Assembly (NCBI RefSeq): GCF_003352085.1
Contig: NZ_CP025804.1
Coordinates: 1,860,001-1,924,000, forward strand
Reading direction: 5' to 3'
DNA: 64,000 bases
From: Sulfitobacter sp. SK012
GTDB taxonomy: Bacteria > Pseudomonadota > Alphaproteobacteria > Rhodobacterales > Rhodobacteraceae
Positions 47,162 through 56,690 of the stretch are shown piece by piece (the first letter of the stretch is position 1; each line of letters opens with the position of its first letter). The notes under the pieces are model-generated. The model was not told the origin of the DNA. It did no database searches and was given only the letters and a program-made list of their open reading frames with translations. Made by a program: the position numbers and the translations under genes.

Positions 47162-47770
47162 TTACGGGCGACGGGATAAAGGCCGCAGGATCCGCAGATG
47201 AAAGATCGTGATCCCAGTTGTGGCCAGCACACAGATGCACAGAGCGATTTTTGACGTAGCCCCCATTGCGCCTTCGATCATCAGCGCGTGGACAACTGCG
47301 CCGATGACAACGGCCAGAGCCAGCAAATTATGTGTAATTTTCCAAGTGGTTGGCTTCAGTCGCAGCTTGTGGCGCGCGGCGACTAAAATCGCAGTTAGCA
47401 CCACTGCCCACATCGAAACGACGCCATAGACGGAAAAGGGCGTCGGGGAGACCAAAAGGAGTGCATCAAGCGCATCTGGCGGGCTGGTTAGATAAAGGCC
47501 TCCGACGTGCACTGCCACGGCCGAAACCAACGCGATGCCGACCCATTTGTGCCAGCGGCGCAACACGGCTGGTCTGACGCCGGGCAGGTATCCCGCGGCG
47601 AGCAGGGGTTGGATCAAGAGCAGCGCCAGTGCTGTGATGCCCGCCATGCCGCCCGTGACATAGGCCGCAGACCGAGACGCGAGCAGCGGGTTCTGCGCTG
47701 CGACTAAGAAGGGGCCAATCATCGTAAACGCCATCACGGCCCAGACAAGCGTGCTTGCCCAGCGTGGCAA
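47162..47770 (-). CDS. ferric-reductase-like heme b membrane protein
   Basis: The 202-residue protein has six hydrophobic segments and four histidines in two helices: RRWHKWVGIAL / AVHVGGL and ITHNLLALAVVIGAVVHALM. This is the bis-heme pattern of the ferric-reductase-like transmembrane domain. There is no NAD or flavin domain, so it needs a partner reductase. It is the last gene of the unit with the sigma factor and dioxygenase-like gene (26 bp gap). Confidence 0.85.
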   Translation of the reverse strand: MPRWASTLVWAVMAFTMIGPFLVAAQNPLLASRSAAYVTGGMAGITALALLLIQPLLAAGYLPGVRPAVLRRWHKWVGIALVSAVAVHVGGLYLTSPPDALDALLLVSPTPFSVYGVVSMWAVVLTAILVAARHKLRLKPTTWKITHNLLALAVVIGAVVHALMIEGAMGATSKIALCICVLATTGITIFHLRILRPLSRRP

Positions 47771-47795
47771 AGGGTCTTGGCGGCGGGGCAGGGCG

Positions 47796-48284
47796 TTAGG
47801 CCCGTTCTAGAATGAAATCGGCGCGCAAGCTGGTGTCACTGGCGCTTGGCATCACGGGGCGCAGGAAAACGGTTTGAAATGCGTCATCGTCATACGCCAA
47901 GTGGGCGTGCGGTTGACCAAAATTCGGAACGATCTGCTCCATCTCCAACCGGAAGCTGCCATCAGCCGCGGTGAGCACGCTACCGTGGTTGCTCGGTTCG
48001 CGCTCTCCGCCCCGTTTGGTTGCCGCCCAGATTTGGATGCGCACATTTGCCAGTGGTGCGCCGTCATCGGCGCGGCGCACGTTGCCCGACATTTCAAATC
48101 CTGAGCCAAGGTTGTCGACCAGTGGCGCGCCGGGGCTGTAGTTATTGCTTCCCCCGCGCATTGTCTGCGTGGGCGATAGTACGGTTTGCGCTGCGGCAGA
48201 TGTGATCAAGCCGAGAGGATACGCTAGAGTGGCGGCTGCGCCACCGATAAGCATGCTTCGTCGATCGTAGGCGGGGATTCTCAT
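47796..48284 (-). CDS. Tat-exported dioxygenase-like protein
   Basis: A twin-arginine-like signal (YDRRSMLIGGAAATLAYPLG, cut after SAAAQ) is followed by a beta-sandwich domain similar to intradiol ring-cleavage dioxygenases, seen in SGNVRRADDGAPLANVRIQIW and FGQPHAHLAY. At 162 residues it is short, and of the two Tyr and two His iron ligands only the PHAH histidines are obvious, so catalysis is doubtful. The ATG at 48284 has GGAG 8 bp upstream. Confidence 0.75.
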   Translation of the reverse strand: MRIPAYDRRSMLIGGAAATLAYPLGLITSAAAQTVLSPTQTMRGGSNNYSPGAPLVDNLGSGFEMSGNVRRADDGAPLANVRIQIWAATKRGGEREPSNHGSVLTAADGSFRLEMEQIVPNFGQPHAHLAYDDDAFQTVFLRPVMPSASDTSLRADFILERA

Positions 48285-48408
48285 CAAAGTATCTCCTGTT
48301 CGGGCTCAAAGGATCTTGTCTGGTCTAGCTTAGATAATAGGTCGGCGTGCATAGACCAGTCCACACATGTTTGTGAGGTAGGCTCTTTGGCAATAGGACC
48401 GCGTTCCG

Positions 48409-48906
48409 TCACAACAGCGCAGATACAGGCTCGGACCCCTCAAGCCCCATTTCGCGGCGCAAGCGCGCGCGGGCACGGGCGAGGCGCGACATGACGGTAC
48501 CAACCGGGCAACCAACAGTGTGCGACAATTGCCGCGGACTTGTCTCGCCTTCCATAACAAGGCGCATCAGGCGGGCTTGATCCGGCGGCAGTCGGTTGAT
48601 GGCATCGATGATCTGGCTGCATGCAAGCCGCGCTGTTCCGCTGTCAGGTGTGCTAGCGTTGTTCTCTTCCAGCTCTTGTGTGTCGTGACGGTCGCGCCAG
48701 CGTTGCCGCGCAAGGTTGTGCACAATGATCATGCCGTAATGCTCGGGGGCCGCGATCGGGGCGCGGTCCATGGCCTGTAGTAGGCGCAGACAGGTTTCCT
48801 GAACCAAATCTTCGGCTTCGGTGCGGGTTCTGGTCAGCCGCCGAGCACGGCGCCGCAAGCGGGGTAGAAAAACTTCAAGGGCGTTAGGTGTATGTTTGGG
48901 TGTCAT
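48409..48906 (-). CDS. ECF-type RNA polymerase sigma factor
   Basis: The 165-residue protein has sigma region 2 (TRTEAEDLVQETCLRLLQAM) and region 4 with a helix-turn-helix (PRQLSHTVGCPVGTVMSRLARARARLR). Region 3 is absent, as in ECF sigma factors. No anti-sigma gene follows. The downstream dioxygenase-like and ferric-reductase-like genes, and the divergent EF-hand gene, are plausible targets by position. Confidence 0.92.
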   Translation of the reverse strand: MTPKHTPNALEVFLPRLRRRARRLTRTRTEAEDLVQETCLRLLQAMDRAPIAAPEHYGMIIVHNLARQRWRDRHDTQELEENNASTPDSGTARLACSQIIDAINRLPPDQARLMRLVMEGETSPRQLSHTVGCPVGTVMSRLARARARLRREMGLEGSEPVSALL

Positions 48907-49156
48907 GGTGATTTTCCTGTTGGGTCAGGCACCAACATTCAGAAAAAATCACAGTTCAACCAGAGGGGGAATTTCCGCCGATTGCCGCACACCCCTTTTT
49001 TGGGCGGTGGCTTGCCCAGCGGGTAAGGCGCAATCGGCGGGCTTTGGCGGGTGATACTTTGGGGGCGGACGCAAAGGGCATGAGGCGCATCTAACCCTCT
49101 GAGAGCCACACTGGCCCTCGGACGACAACTTAGATGATTAACTCAAGGAGATCACC

Positions 49157-49417
49157 ATGACACATACAACCAAACTCGCGACGATCGTCATTACAGCCCT
49201 TTGCTTGCCGGCATTTGCGATGGGCCAAGGGGCGACGGAAATGGACGCTAATGGGGATGGCATGTTGAGCATGGCAGAGCTGCAAGCGGTCTATCCTGAC
49301 ATGACGGCAGACCAGTTTGCCACCGTTGACACCAACGCGGATGGATCGCTGGACGCCACCGAAGTGGCGGCGGCCACGGATGCTGGGCTTCTCCCCGCAG
49401 CGCCCACAGACGGCTAA
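49157..49417 (+). CDS. exported EF-hand calcium-binding protein
   Basis: The 86-residue protein has a signal peptide (about 1-23, ending AFAMG) and two EF-hand loops, DANGDGMLSMAE and DTNADGSLDATE. AAGGAGA lies 7 bp upstream of the ATG. It is divergent from the sigma factor gene across 250 bp. It likely binds calcium in the periplasm; a link to the sigma factor is inferred only from position. Confidence 0.85.
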   Translation: MTHTTKLATIVITALCLPAFAMGQGATEMDANGDGMLSMAELQAVYPDMTADQFATVDTNADGSLDATEVAAATDAGLLPAAPTDG

Positions 49418-49462
49418 CGCTGGCTGCAGCTAAGGCCCGTTAGGACGTCTAGTTGCAGATTT

Positions 49463-49490
49463 GAGGCCCGGCTTTCCCCCGCCGGGCCTC
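49463..49490. terminator. shared terminator-like hairpin
   Basis: GAGGCCCGGC (49463-49472) pairs with GCCGGGCCTC (49481-49490) between the convergent EF-hand and mttB-like genes. Only short T-rich sequence follows on either side. Confidence 0.65.
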
Positions 49491-49506
49491 ATTTGTATTC
49501 AGATAC

Positions 49507-51057
49507 TTACGCGGGAAGGTGAATGTTGAACTTCGCCCGTATCTCGGCATCAAGGTCTGCGGGAAAACGGGCTTCTGCGCGGGTGGCAAGGATCGCTTCT
49601 TTTCTGGCCGTTGCCCCAACAAGTAGATCAGGTTTTTCCATCTCAACCCATTCCTTGGGGGACATGCGGTTGCCCAAAGCAGGATAGACGTTGTCGCTTT
49701 GCATACGGCTTAGCGTCTCGTCGGTGCCAAGGTAATGTCCGGGACCGCCCATACAGACAGACGCAATTTGATCGACGGCAAGGGTTTCTTCGTTCACCTC
49801 GATCCCGCGCACACAGCGCATGGCCTGACCAATCAGATCGTCGCTAAGGATCAGCGATTCATGGCAGAAACCCAATAGCGAGGCATGCATCCCTGCAGCC
49901 TCATAGACCATGTTGAGCCCCGAAAGGCCCGCCATCACGTTGGAGCACATCTGCTCCCAACCCGCCTGCATATCTGGCATTTTGCTGTCAGCGATACCTG
50001 CAGCAGCCCCACCTGGTAGGTCGTAGAACTTGTGCATTTGCGCGCAGCCCGCTGTGAGCAGCGCTTGTTCGCCAGATCCACCCGTCATAGCACCAGTGCG
50101 TAGATCCAGATCAAACGGCCACGTGCCAAAAACCGCTGTGGCACCGGGTTTGATCGCGTTTACATAAACCAACCCAGCAAGGCATTCCGCGACCGCTTGC
50201 ACAATGGCACCTGCGATGGTCGACGGAGCAGTAGCCCCTGACATGCCCGCAGACAGCAGCAAAACAGGCATGCCGTGTTTGATGCATTCCTCCATCACCA
50301 GACAGGATTCAGTGGCAAATTTCATTGGCGGCACAACAAAACAGTTGGAGTTGCTGACAAAAGGCCGCTCGCGCCATTTGTCTTCACCGCCTGCGATCAT
50401 GTGCAGCATCTCGATTGCGGGGGCTACGTAGGCGGGGTCCGTAAAGGAGGTGCCGATGTGTTTGGTGGTGCCGCAAGTTGTGGCATAGATGCTGTTGATA
50501 TCCATCTCGAAGTTATCGAAAATATCGCGGCAAACCATCGGGCGTTGGCAAAAATGCACATTGTCCAGCACGTCAACGATATGCGCTGCATCATGCAAAT
50601 CTTGAACGGTGGATTCGCGGTAATGTCTGCCGTCCACATCGACCATATGCACGGCTGCGCCTGCCGTGCCGTAGTGAACGCGGTTGCCCCACAGCTCCAG
50701 ATCATTTGCACCGTTGCGGCTGCATAGGGTTATGCTGCGGTTGGCGCGCGCGATTGTATCTTCGACCAATGCGCGGGGAAACCGGATGCGTCCGTCGTCG
50801 CCCTCAATGGCACCAGCTGCAGTTAGGTATGCCACGCCCGAGGGTGGTGCGTCGGCCAGCCCAATGCGTTCAAGCGCGTCAAGGGCGGCACTGTGGATTT
50901 GTGCCATATCGGTATCGCTGAGCGGGCGGTATGCGCCACCCTGCATACCGGGGCGGATTGGCCGGAGGTGATCGGCTAGGGGGGCTGCGCGGGCGGCACG
51001 GCGCGCGGCGCGGCCACCTGAGCGGCCAGGGGGAGAGATAGCGGAATGTTCGGTCAT
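49507..51057 (-). CDS. MttB-family corrinoid methyltransferase, non-pyrrolysine type
   Basis: The 516-residue protein belongs to the trimethylamine methyltransferase MttB superfamily. Motifs include GTSFTDPAYVAPAIEMLH, GATAPSTIAGAIVQAVAE and MQAGWEQM. The frame is uninterrupted by UAG, so it lacks pyrrolysine and is expected to use other methylated amines such as betaines. It would pass the methyl group to a corrinoid protein. No corrinoid-protein gene lies nearby. A basic, Arg/Ala-rich N-terminus (GGRAARRAARAA) is typical of Rhodobacteraceae members. Confidence 0.9.
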   Translation of the reverse strand: MTEHSAISPPGRSGGRAARRAARAAPLADHLRPIRPGMQGGAYRPLSDTDMAQIHSAALDALERIGLADAPPSGVAYLTAAGAIEGDDGRIRFPRALVEDTIARANRSITLCSRNGANDLELWGNRVHYGTAGAAVHMVDVDGRHYRESTVQDLHDAAHIVDVLDNVHFCQRPMVCRDIFDNFEMDINSIYATTCGTTKHIGTSFTDPAYVAPAIEMLHMIAGGEDKWRERPFVSNSNCFVVPPMKFATESCLVMEECIKHGMPVLLLSAGMSGATAPSTIAGAIVQAVAECLAGLVYVNAIKPGATAVFGTWPFDLDLRTGAMTGGSGEQALLTAGCAQMHKFYDLPGGAAAGIADSKMPDMQAGWEQMCSNVMAGLSGLNMVYEAAGMHASLLGFCHESLILSDDLIGQAMRCVRGIEVNEETLAVDQIASVCMGGPGHYLGTDETLSRMQSDNVYPALGNRMSPKEWVEMEKPDLLVGATARKEAILATRAEARFPADLDAEIRAKFNIHLPA

Positions 51058-51099
51058 AAATAGAGGTCCATGGATTGCGGAAAAAGAGCAGGGTGGCGT

Positions 51100-51195
51100 T
51101 CAAACAACTAAGTCTGGCGCGCCCCGTGCTGCACGTCCGCGCTCCGCCCCAATGGTGCGGATGATCAGTGCTATCATACAAATACTGTGCTGCAT
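51100..51195 (-). CDS. possible 31-residue small protein upstream of the MttB-like gene
   Basis: The short frame starts at ATG 51195 with GAGGA 7 bp upstream. It encodes a hydrophobic N-terminal half (about residues 5-14) and a basic Arg/Ala/Gly-rich second half. It ends 43 bp before the mttB start. The clean ribosome site and position suggest a leader peptide or small protein, but I recognise no family. Confidence 0.4.
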   Translation of the reverse strand: MQHSICMIALIIRTIGAERGRAARGAPDLVV

Positions 51196-51468
51196 GGCTC
51201 TGTCCTCTTTGCTAAGCCAAGGCTGGCAACGCAAGGTCCGCGGTTCTGTCCTATTTGCGACCTATGGTATGTTTGCGACATGAAATGCACATGGCCCAAA
51301 AAGGGGGCAGATCGCCCAATGGGGTGATTTTCGGCGCAAAATTTGCTTATCGCAACAGTTTGGACAGCAAATGCAAAATCCCACCCCTGTTGGCGTTTAG
51401 GCCTCGGGATGGGTTAGATCTTGTGGGGTGGGCAGAACCTGTGTGCCGCGCGAGGAAGAGGGCCGGTG
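51196..51468. other. intergenic region without a recognised gene
   Basis: The region lies between the aminotransferase (-) and the small ORF (-). TTTGCGACCTATGG and TTTGCGACATGA near 51256 and 51272 form a short imperfect direct repeat that could be an operator. I see no hairpin terminator. Confidence 0.4.
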
Positions 51469-52641
51469 TTAACCCGCACGCCCTTCTGCATATTTACACA
51501 GACGCTCCAACGCTGCGACAAAGCTGTCATCTGCGATGGTCATCGCCACACGCACATGGCCCGCTGCGGCATCTCCAAAGCTCTCGCCCGGCATCACTGC
51601 GATATGCTCTGCATCCAGCAGATCATTGGCGAAGTCTTCACCGCTAAGTCCAGTGCTGCGGATATCGAGCATCAGATACATCGCTCCTTGTGCCGGAACG
51701 AGCGACACGGCATTCTGTTTCGCAATAACCTCTTTTGCAAGTGCGCGGCGGCGCCGGAAGGGGGCGGCGATTTCTTCTTCCAGTTCGGCACCCTGTTCCA
51801 GCGCAAAAGCGGCGGCATCCTGAATGTAGCCCGGCACGCCGTAGGTCGTATTGGTGGCAAGATCAATTAGGTACGCAATGATGTCGGGTGGCCCAACAAT
51901 CCAGCCACAGCGCGAGCCCGTCATGGCATGGGATTTTGACATTGATCCACAGACAAGTGTCCGCTCAGCCATACCGGGTAGGGCGCGGGGGCTGATATGT
52001 TGTCCCTCCCAAACCTGCGAGTCATAAACCTCGTCCGAGATGAGCCAAAGATCATGGTCAATGCAGACCTGCGCGATGCCGTCCATCGTGGCTTGGGAAT
52101 AGACCACGCCGGTTGGGTTGTTGGGTGAGTTGATCAGCAGTGATTTTGCGCCCTCAGCGGCGGCAGCAATGTCACTGGCGCGGGGCTGAAAGGCGTCGTC
52201 GGCTCTGGTCGCAATACGCCGCGGCTGTGCCGAGACGCTGCGCAGGGTACCGGGGTAAGTCGCGTAATAGGGGTCTAGATACAGGGCCACATCACCGGGA
52301 TCAGTGACGGCGACATGGGCAGCAAAGAGCGCCGATTGCCCCCCGGGCGTAATCAAAACGTTGTCGCGGGTGGTCGGCACGCCTGTACGGTCGGTATAGC
52401 GCGCAGCCACGATATCGCGTAGCTTGCTCGTTCCAGGTACGGAGGCATAGCCGGTGTGACCTGCCATCGCGGCGCGGTGCATCTCTTGCAAGATTGGCGC
52501 TGCAGTACGGATGTCATGCTCGCCAATTGTCAACTCGGTCACGGGAACACCGTCGGCGATCATATCACGTGCTTTGTTAAAGACGTCCCAGCCGTCTGAG
52601 CCGCCGCCAAGAAGTGTCGTGATACGCTGTGATGGTTTCAT
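51469..52641 (-). CDS. class I/II pyridoxal-phosphate aminotransferase
   Basis: The 390-residue fold-type I enzyme has TPGGQSALFAAHVAV, NSPNNPTGVVYS, ISDEVYDSQVW and the Schiff-base lysine in GSMSKSHAMTGSRCGW. The substrate is unknown. The ATG at 52641 has GGAGG 7 bp upstream, better than the longer frame to 52698. It is in the same direction as the MttB-like gene, but 273 bp separate it from the small ORF. Confidence 0.88.
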   Translation of the reverse strand: MKPSQRITTLLGGGSDGWDVFNKARDMIADGVPVTELTIGEHDIRTAAPILQEMHRAAMAGHTGYASVPGTSKLRDIVAARYTDRTGVPTTRDNVLITPGGQSALFAAHVAVTDPGDVALYLDPYYATYPGTLRSVSAQPRRIATRADDAFQPRASDIAAAAEGAKSLLINSPNNPTGVVYSQATMDGIAQVCIDHDLWLISDEVYDSQVWEGQHISPRALPGMAERTLVCGSMSKSHAMTGSRCGWIVGPPDIIAYLIDLATNTTYGVPGYIQDAAAFALEQGAELEEEIAAPFRRRRALAKEVIAKQNAVSLVPAQGAMYLMLDIRSTGLSGEDFANDLLDAEHIAVMPGESFGDAAAGHVRVAMTIADDSFVAALERLCKYAEGRAG

Positions 52642-52868
52642 GTCGGTGCCTCCGTTACTGTTACTCGGCAGGGGCGCAGAGGACATCTGATTTGTCAATC
52701 AGGCTTGACCACCCCCGTGCCCACGCGCTACGCATTCCCCATGAACATGTCGATTTGCATTTGCTGTCCCATTACCTGCTGAGAGTTTTCTCGCGGGCCT
52801 GTTCATGTCGTTTTCATTCTGATTGATATGTGGCAAGCCCGCGCCAGAGTTGCGCGAGGAACCAACCC

Positions 52869-54269
52869 ATGACGTCCCCAATGCCCACCCTACGACTGCA
52901 CAACACCAAATCCCGCAAACGCGAGGATTTTGTGCCAATCGACGACCAAAACGTGCGGATGTATGTGTGCGGACCGACCGTCTATGACCGCGCCCACATC
53001 GGCAACGCGCGGCCGGTGATTGTGTTTGATGTGCTCTACCGGTTGTTGCGGCATGTGTATGGGCCGGATCATGTGACTTATGTGCGAAATTTCACGGATG
53101 TGGATGACCGCATCAACGAGACGGCGCAGAAACGCAAAGCGGCAGGGGCGCAGGGGAGCTTGGAAGAGCTGATCGCCAGCCGCGCGGATGAGACCATTGA
53201 GTGGTATCACGCCGATATGGATGCGCTAGGCGCGATGCGGCCAGATGATGAGCCACGCGCGACAGCGTATATTGCGCAGATGATCGCGATGATCGGGGTT
53301 CTGATCGACAAGGGCCATGCCTATGAAAAGGAAGGCCACGTGTTGTTTCGTGTGCGCTCAGATAGTTCATATGGCCAGCTTTCAGGGCGATCCGTTGACG
53401 ATATGATTGCGGGTGCACGGGTCGAAGTGGCCCCGTTCAAAGAAGATCCCATGGATTTCGTACTGTGGAAGCCGTCGCCAGATGATTTGCCAGGGTGGGA
53501 CAGCCCGTGGGGGCGCGGTCGGCCTGGGTGGCACATCGAATGTTCTGCCATGGCGGATGAGCTGCTGGGCAGTCACTTTGATATCCACGGTGGTGGCAAT
53601 GACCTGCAGTTTCCACATCACGAAAATGAAATTGCACAGTCGCGTTGCGCGGGGCACGAATTTGCCAATGTCTGGCTGCACAACGAGATGCTGCAGGTCG
53701 AAGGTAGGAAAATGTCCAAGTCGCTTGGTAACTTCTTTACGGTACGTGACCTGTTGGACCAAGACGTGCCGGGCGAGGTGATCCGATTTGTGATGCTCAG
53801 CACGCATTACCGCAAGCCAATGGACTGGACGGAAAAGAAGCGGGCGGAGGCGGAGAAGACGCTGCGCAAGTGGTATGCCATTGCAGCCGATCAAGAAGAA
53901 GGCGTGCCGGACAGCAAGCTTTTGGGATTGCTCGCAGACGATCTGAATACTGCCGGTGCCATTACCCATCTTCATGAACTTGCCAACGCGGGCAAGGCCG
54001 CAAGCTTGCGCGCTGGGCTTCGCATGGTTGGTCTGATGGGGGATCTGGCACCTGAATGGGCCGCAAGGGCGCAGTTTGATCTGTCGGTCTACGAACTCCT
54101 TTTGAGTGAGGCGCGGATCACCGCGATGGAAACCAAGGATTTCACCCATGTGGACCGGATCAAAGGCAAACTGATGGAGGCCGGCGTCGAGGTGCAGATG
54201 AGCAAAACAGGCGTTGTGTTGATGCCAACCCCTGAGTTCGATGAAAGCAAGCTTGAGGCCGTCAAATGA
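52869..54269 (+). CDS. cysS: cysteinyl-tRNA synthetase
   Basis: Class I synthetase that charges tRNA-Cys. The 466-residue protein has the zinc-cysteine and HIGH region [16 protein letters not shown] and the KMSKS motif [33 protein letters not shown] and [11 protein letters not shown] carry other zinc ligands. The ATG at 52869 has GAGGA 8 bp upstream; an internal ATG at 52881 is possible. Confidence 0.97.
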   Translation: MTSPMPTLRLHNTKSRKREDFVPIDDQNVRMYVCGPTVYDRAHIGNARPVIVFDVLYRLLRHVYGPDHVTYVRNFTDVDDRINETAQKRKAAGAQGSLEELIASRADETIEWYHADMDALGAMRPDDEPRATAYIAQMIAMIGVLIDKGHAYEKEGHVLFRVRSDSSYGQLSGRSVDDMIAGARVEVAPFKEDPMDFVLWKPSPDDLPGWDSPWGRGRPGWHIECSAMADELLGSHFDIHGGGNDLQFPHHENEIAQSRCAGHEFANVWLHNEMLQVEGRKMSKSLGNFFTVRDLLDQDVPGEVIRFVMLSTHYRKPMDWTEKKRAEAEKTLRKWYAIAADQEEGVPDSKLLGLLADDLNTAGAITHLHELANAGKAASLRAGLRMVGLMGDLAPEWAARAQFDLSVYELLLSEARITAMETKDFTHVDRIKGKLMEAGVEVQMSKTGVVLMPTPEFDESKLEAVK

Positions 54270-54348
54270 TCGCTCCTCAGGGTATGACCAATCTCGCAGA
54301 GCCTTGGCCAAATGGCACAGTCTGTAATCCAGCAAGGAGGGCCCACCC

Positions 54349-55974
54349 ATGACCCGGACACGCCTTTGCATCTATGACACCACCCTGCGCGATGGGCAGC
54401 AAACCCAAGGCGTCCAGTTCTCAACGGATGAGAAAATGCAGATATCCGCGGCGCTTGATGCGCTGGGCGTGGATTACATCGAAGGCGGTTGGCCGGGGGC
54501 GAACCCAACGGACAATGCGTTTTTTGATGCAGCCCCCAAGACACGTGCCGCGATGACAGCATTTGGCATGACCAAACGGGTAGGGATTTCGGCGGAAAAT
54601 GACGACGTACTGGCCGCGGTTCTGAATGCGGGGACCAAATCCGTCTGTCTGGTTGGCAAGACCCATGAGTTCCACGTGACAACGGCGCTTGGGATCACGC
54701 TGGACGAAAACCTCGACAATATCGCCCGGTCTTTTGCACATCTTGTGGCCCAAGGGCGTGAGGCACTGTTTGACGCTGAGCATTTCTTTGACGGCTACCG
54801 TGCCAATCCTGAATATGCGCTCAAAGCGATCCATGCCGCGTTTGACGCAGGCGCACGTTGGATTGTGCTGTGTGACACCAATGGCGGTACCTTGCCTGCC
54901 GAAGTGTCGCGTGTGACGGCGCAGGTTATCGCAAGCGGCATTCCGGGTGACCGTTTGGGCATTCACACGCATGACGACACTGAAAACGCGGTTGCCTGTT
55001 CGCTGGCGGCTGTGGATGCGGGTGCGCGGCAAATCCAAGGCACATTGAATGGCTTAGGTGAGCGGTGTGGCAATGCAAACCTGACCACGCTGATCCCGAT
55101 TTTGCTGCTCAAAGAACCCTATGCCAGCCAGTTTGAGATAGGCGTCAGCCTTGAGGCGCTCAAGACACTGACCCAGACCAGTCGGATGTTGGATGAAATC
55201 CTCAACCGCGTGCCGATGAAGCAGGCCGCGTTTGTTGGATCTTCGGCCTTTGCGCATAAGGCGGGGTTGCACGCGAGTGCGATCCTCAAGGACCCATCGA
55301 CCTACGAGCATATCGAGCCAAGTATTGTTGGTAACGCGCGCATCATTCCGATGTCCAATCAGGCTGGCCAGTCCAATCTGCGGCGTCGTTTGGCCAGTGC
55401 CGGTCTGTCCGTGGAAAAGGGTGATCCGGCGCTGGGCCGCATCCTAGAAGACGTAAAAGCCCGAGAGGCTGAGGGATATTCCTACGACACGGCCCAAGCG
55501 AGCTTTGAGTTGTTGGCCCGCACTGCTTTGGGACGGATGCCTGAGTTATTTGAGGTCAAACGCTACCGAGTGACGGTTGAGCGGCGCAAAAACAAATACG
55601 ACCAGATGGTCAGCCTGTCTGAGGCGGTGGTTGTGGTCAAAGTTGACGGCGAAAAGCGGCAGTCGGTGTCTGAAAGCATGGACGCGCTGGGCTGTGACCG
55701 GGGGCCGGTGAATGCCCTTTCCAAGGCGTTGGCCAAGGATTTGGGGCAGTATTCAGCACATCTTGAAGACATGCGCTTGGTGGATTTCAAAGTCCGCATC
55801 ACCCAAGGCGGAACTGAGGCTGTGACCCGCGTCATCATCGACAGCGAAGATGCGCTTGGCCACCGTTGGTCGACCGTAGGGGTCAGCGCAAACATAGTGG
55901 ATGCGAGTTTTGAGGCGCTGCTAGACGCGATCCGTTGGAAGCTGATCCGCGACACAGGAGGGGCGGCAACATGA
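54349..55974 (+). CDS. cimA: (R)-citramalate synthase
   Basis: CimA condenses pyruvate and acetyl-CoA to citramalate, an alternative start of isoleucine synthesis. The 541-residue protein has the HMGL-like barrel motif YDTTLRDGQQTQGVQF, GIHTHDDTENAVACS and NGLGERCGNANL, and a C-terminal LeuA-type regulatory domain. IEGGWPGANPTD distinguishes CimA from isopropylmalate synthase. Its stop overlaps the next gene as ATGA. Confidence 0.94.
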   Translation: MTRTRLCIYDTTLRDGQQTQGVQFSTDEKMQISAALDALGVDYIEGGWPGANPTDNAFFDAAPKTRAAMTAFGMTKRVGISAENDDVLAAVLNAGTKSVCLVGKTHEFHVTTALGITLDENLDNIARSFAHLVAQGREALFDAEHFFDGYRANPEYALKAIHAAFDAGARWIVLCDTNGGTLPAEVSRVTAQVIASGIPGDRLGIHTHDDTENAVACSLAAVDAGARQIQGTLNGLGERCGNANLTTLIPILLLKEPYASQFEIGVSLEALKTLTQTSRMLDEILNRVPMKQAAFVGSSAFAHKAGLHASAILKDPSTYEHIEPSIVGNARIIPMSNQAGQSNLRRRLASAGLSVEKGDPALGRILEDVKAREAEGYSYDTAQASFELLARTALGRMPELFEVKRYRVTVERRKNKYDQMVSLSEAVVVVKVDGEKRQSVSESMDALGCDRGPVNALSKALAKDLGQYSAHLEDMRLVDFKVRITQGGTEAVTRVIIDSEDALGHRWSTVGVSANIVDASFEALLDAIRWKLIRDTGGAAT

Positions 55975-56690
55975 GTTTTGATCCCGAGGCGTTTTTCACC
56001 CTGCACAGGGATTTGTCGCGCGAAGGACCGGGCGAGCCTGCGGATGTTGCGTGGGCAGCGGCTCTGGCCAAGCTTAGCCCAAAGGCTGTTGTGGGCGATG
56101 TGGCCTGCGGTCCAGGAGGGGACATTGCGGCATTGTTGGATGCGGCCCCTCAGGGCCATGTCACGGCGCTTGATAAGACACCGCATTTTGTGGATACGGC
56201 CCGAAACGCGTGGCGCGGCGACGACCGTGTTACGGTTTTGCGAGCAGACATGGCGCGGGTGGCAAACCAATATGACATGATCTGGTGCGCTGGTGCTGTC
56301 TATTTCCTTGGGGTTACTCAGGCCTTGCAAGCGTGGCGCAAATCATTGACCAAAAGCGGCGTGATCGCGTTCAGTGAGCCGTGTTGGTTTACCGATGATC
56401 GCTCGGCGGAAGCACAGGCAAACTGGGCCGAATATCCAGCGATGACCGATACGGCGGGTATTGCCGCTAAGGTTGAAGCGGCAGGGTATGAGATGCTGGG
56501 CACCCGTGCGCTGTCTGATGCGGCGTGGGAGGCCTATTATAGCCCGGTAGATGCGCGGATCGCGATGTTGCGCGGAACCGGCGACGCGGCTCTTGAAACT
56601 GTTCTGGATGAGGCCGAAGCAGAAGCGGCTTGCTGGCGCGCCAACCGCGCGAGTTTTGGCTACTTGCTTTGTGTGGTGCGCCCCGCGTGA
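55971..56690 (+). CDS. class I SAM-dependent methyltransferase
   Basis: The 239-residue protein has the SAM-binding motif VGDVACGPGGDIAALL, a second motif VTALDKTP and a third MIWCAGAVYFLG. Methyltransferases of this kind act on small molecules or quinone-like substrates; the substrate is unknown. It is coupled to cimA upstream (ATGA) and to the squalene/phytoene-synthase-like gene downstream (GTGA). Confidence 0.88.
   Translation: MSFDPEAFFTLHRDLSREGPGEPADVAWAAALAKLSPKAVVGDVACGPGGDIAALLDAAPQGHVTALDKTPHFVDTARNAWRGDDRVTVLRADMARVANQYDMIWCAGAVYFLGVTQALQAWRKSLTKSGVIAFSEPCWFTDDRSAEAQANWAEYPAMTDTAGIAAKVEAAGYEMLGTRALSDAAWEAYYSPVDARIAMLRGTGDAALETVLDEAEAEAACWRANRASFGYLLCVVRPA

Noticed and set aside
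49507..51057. Pyrrolysine-containing trimethylamine methyltransferase
   Set aside because: The frame has no internal UAG codon; it is the non-pyrrolysine branch.
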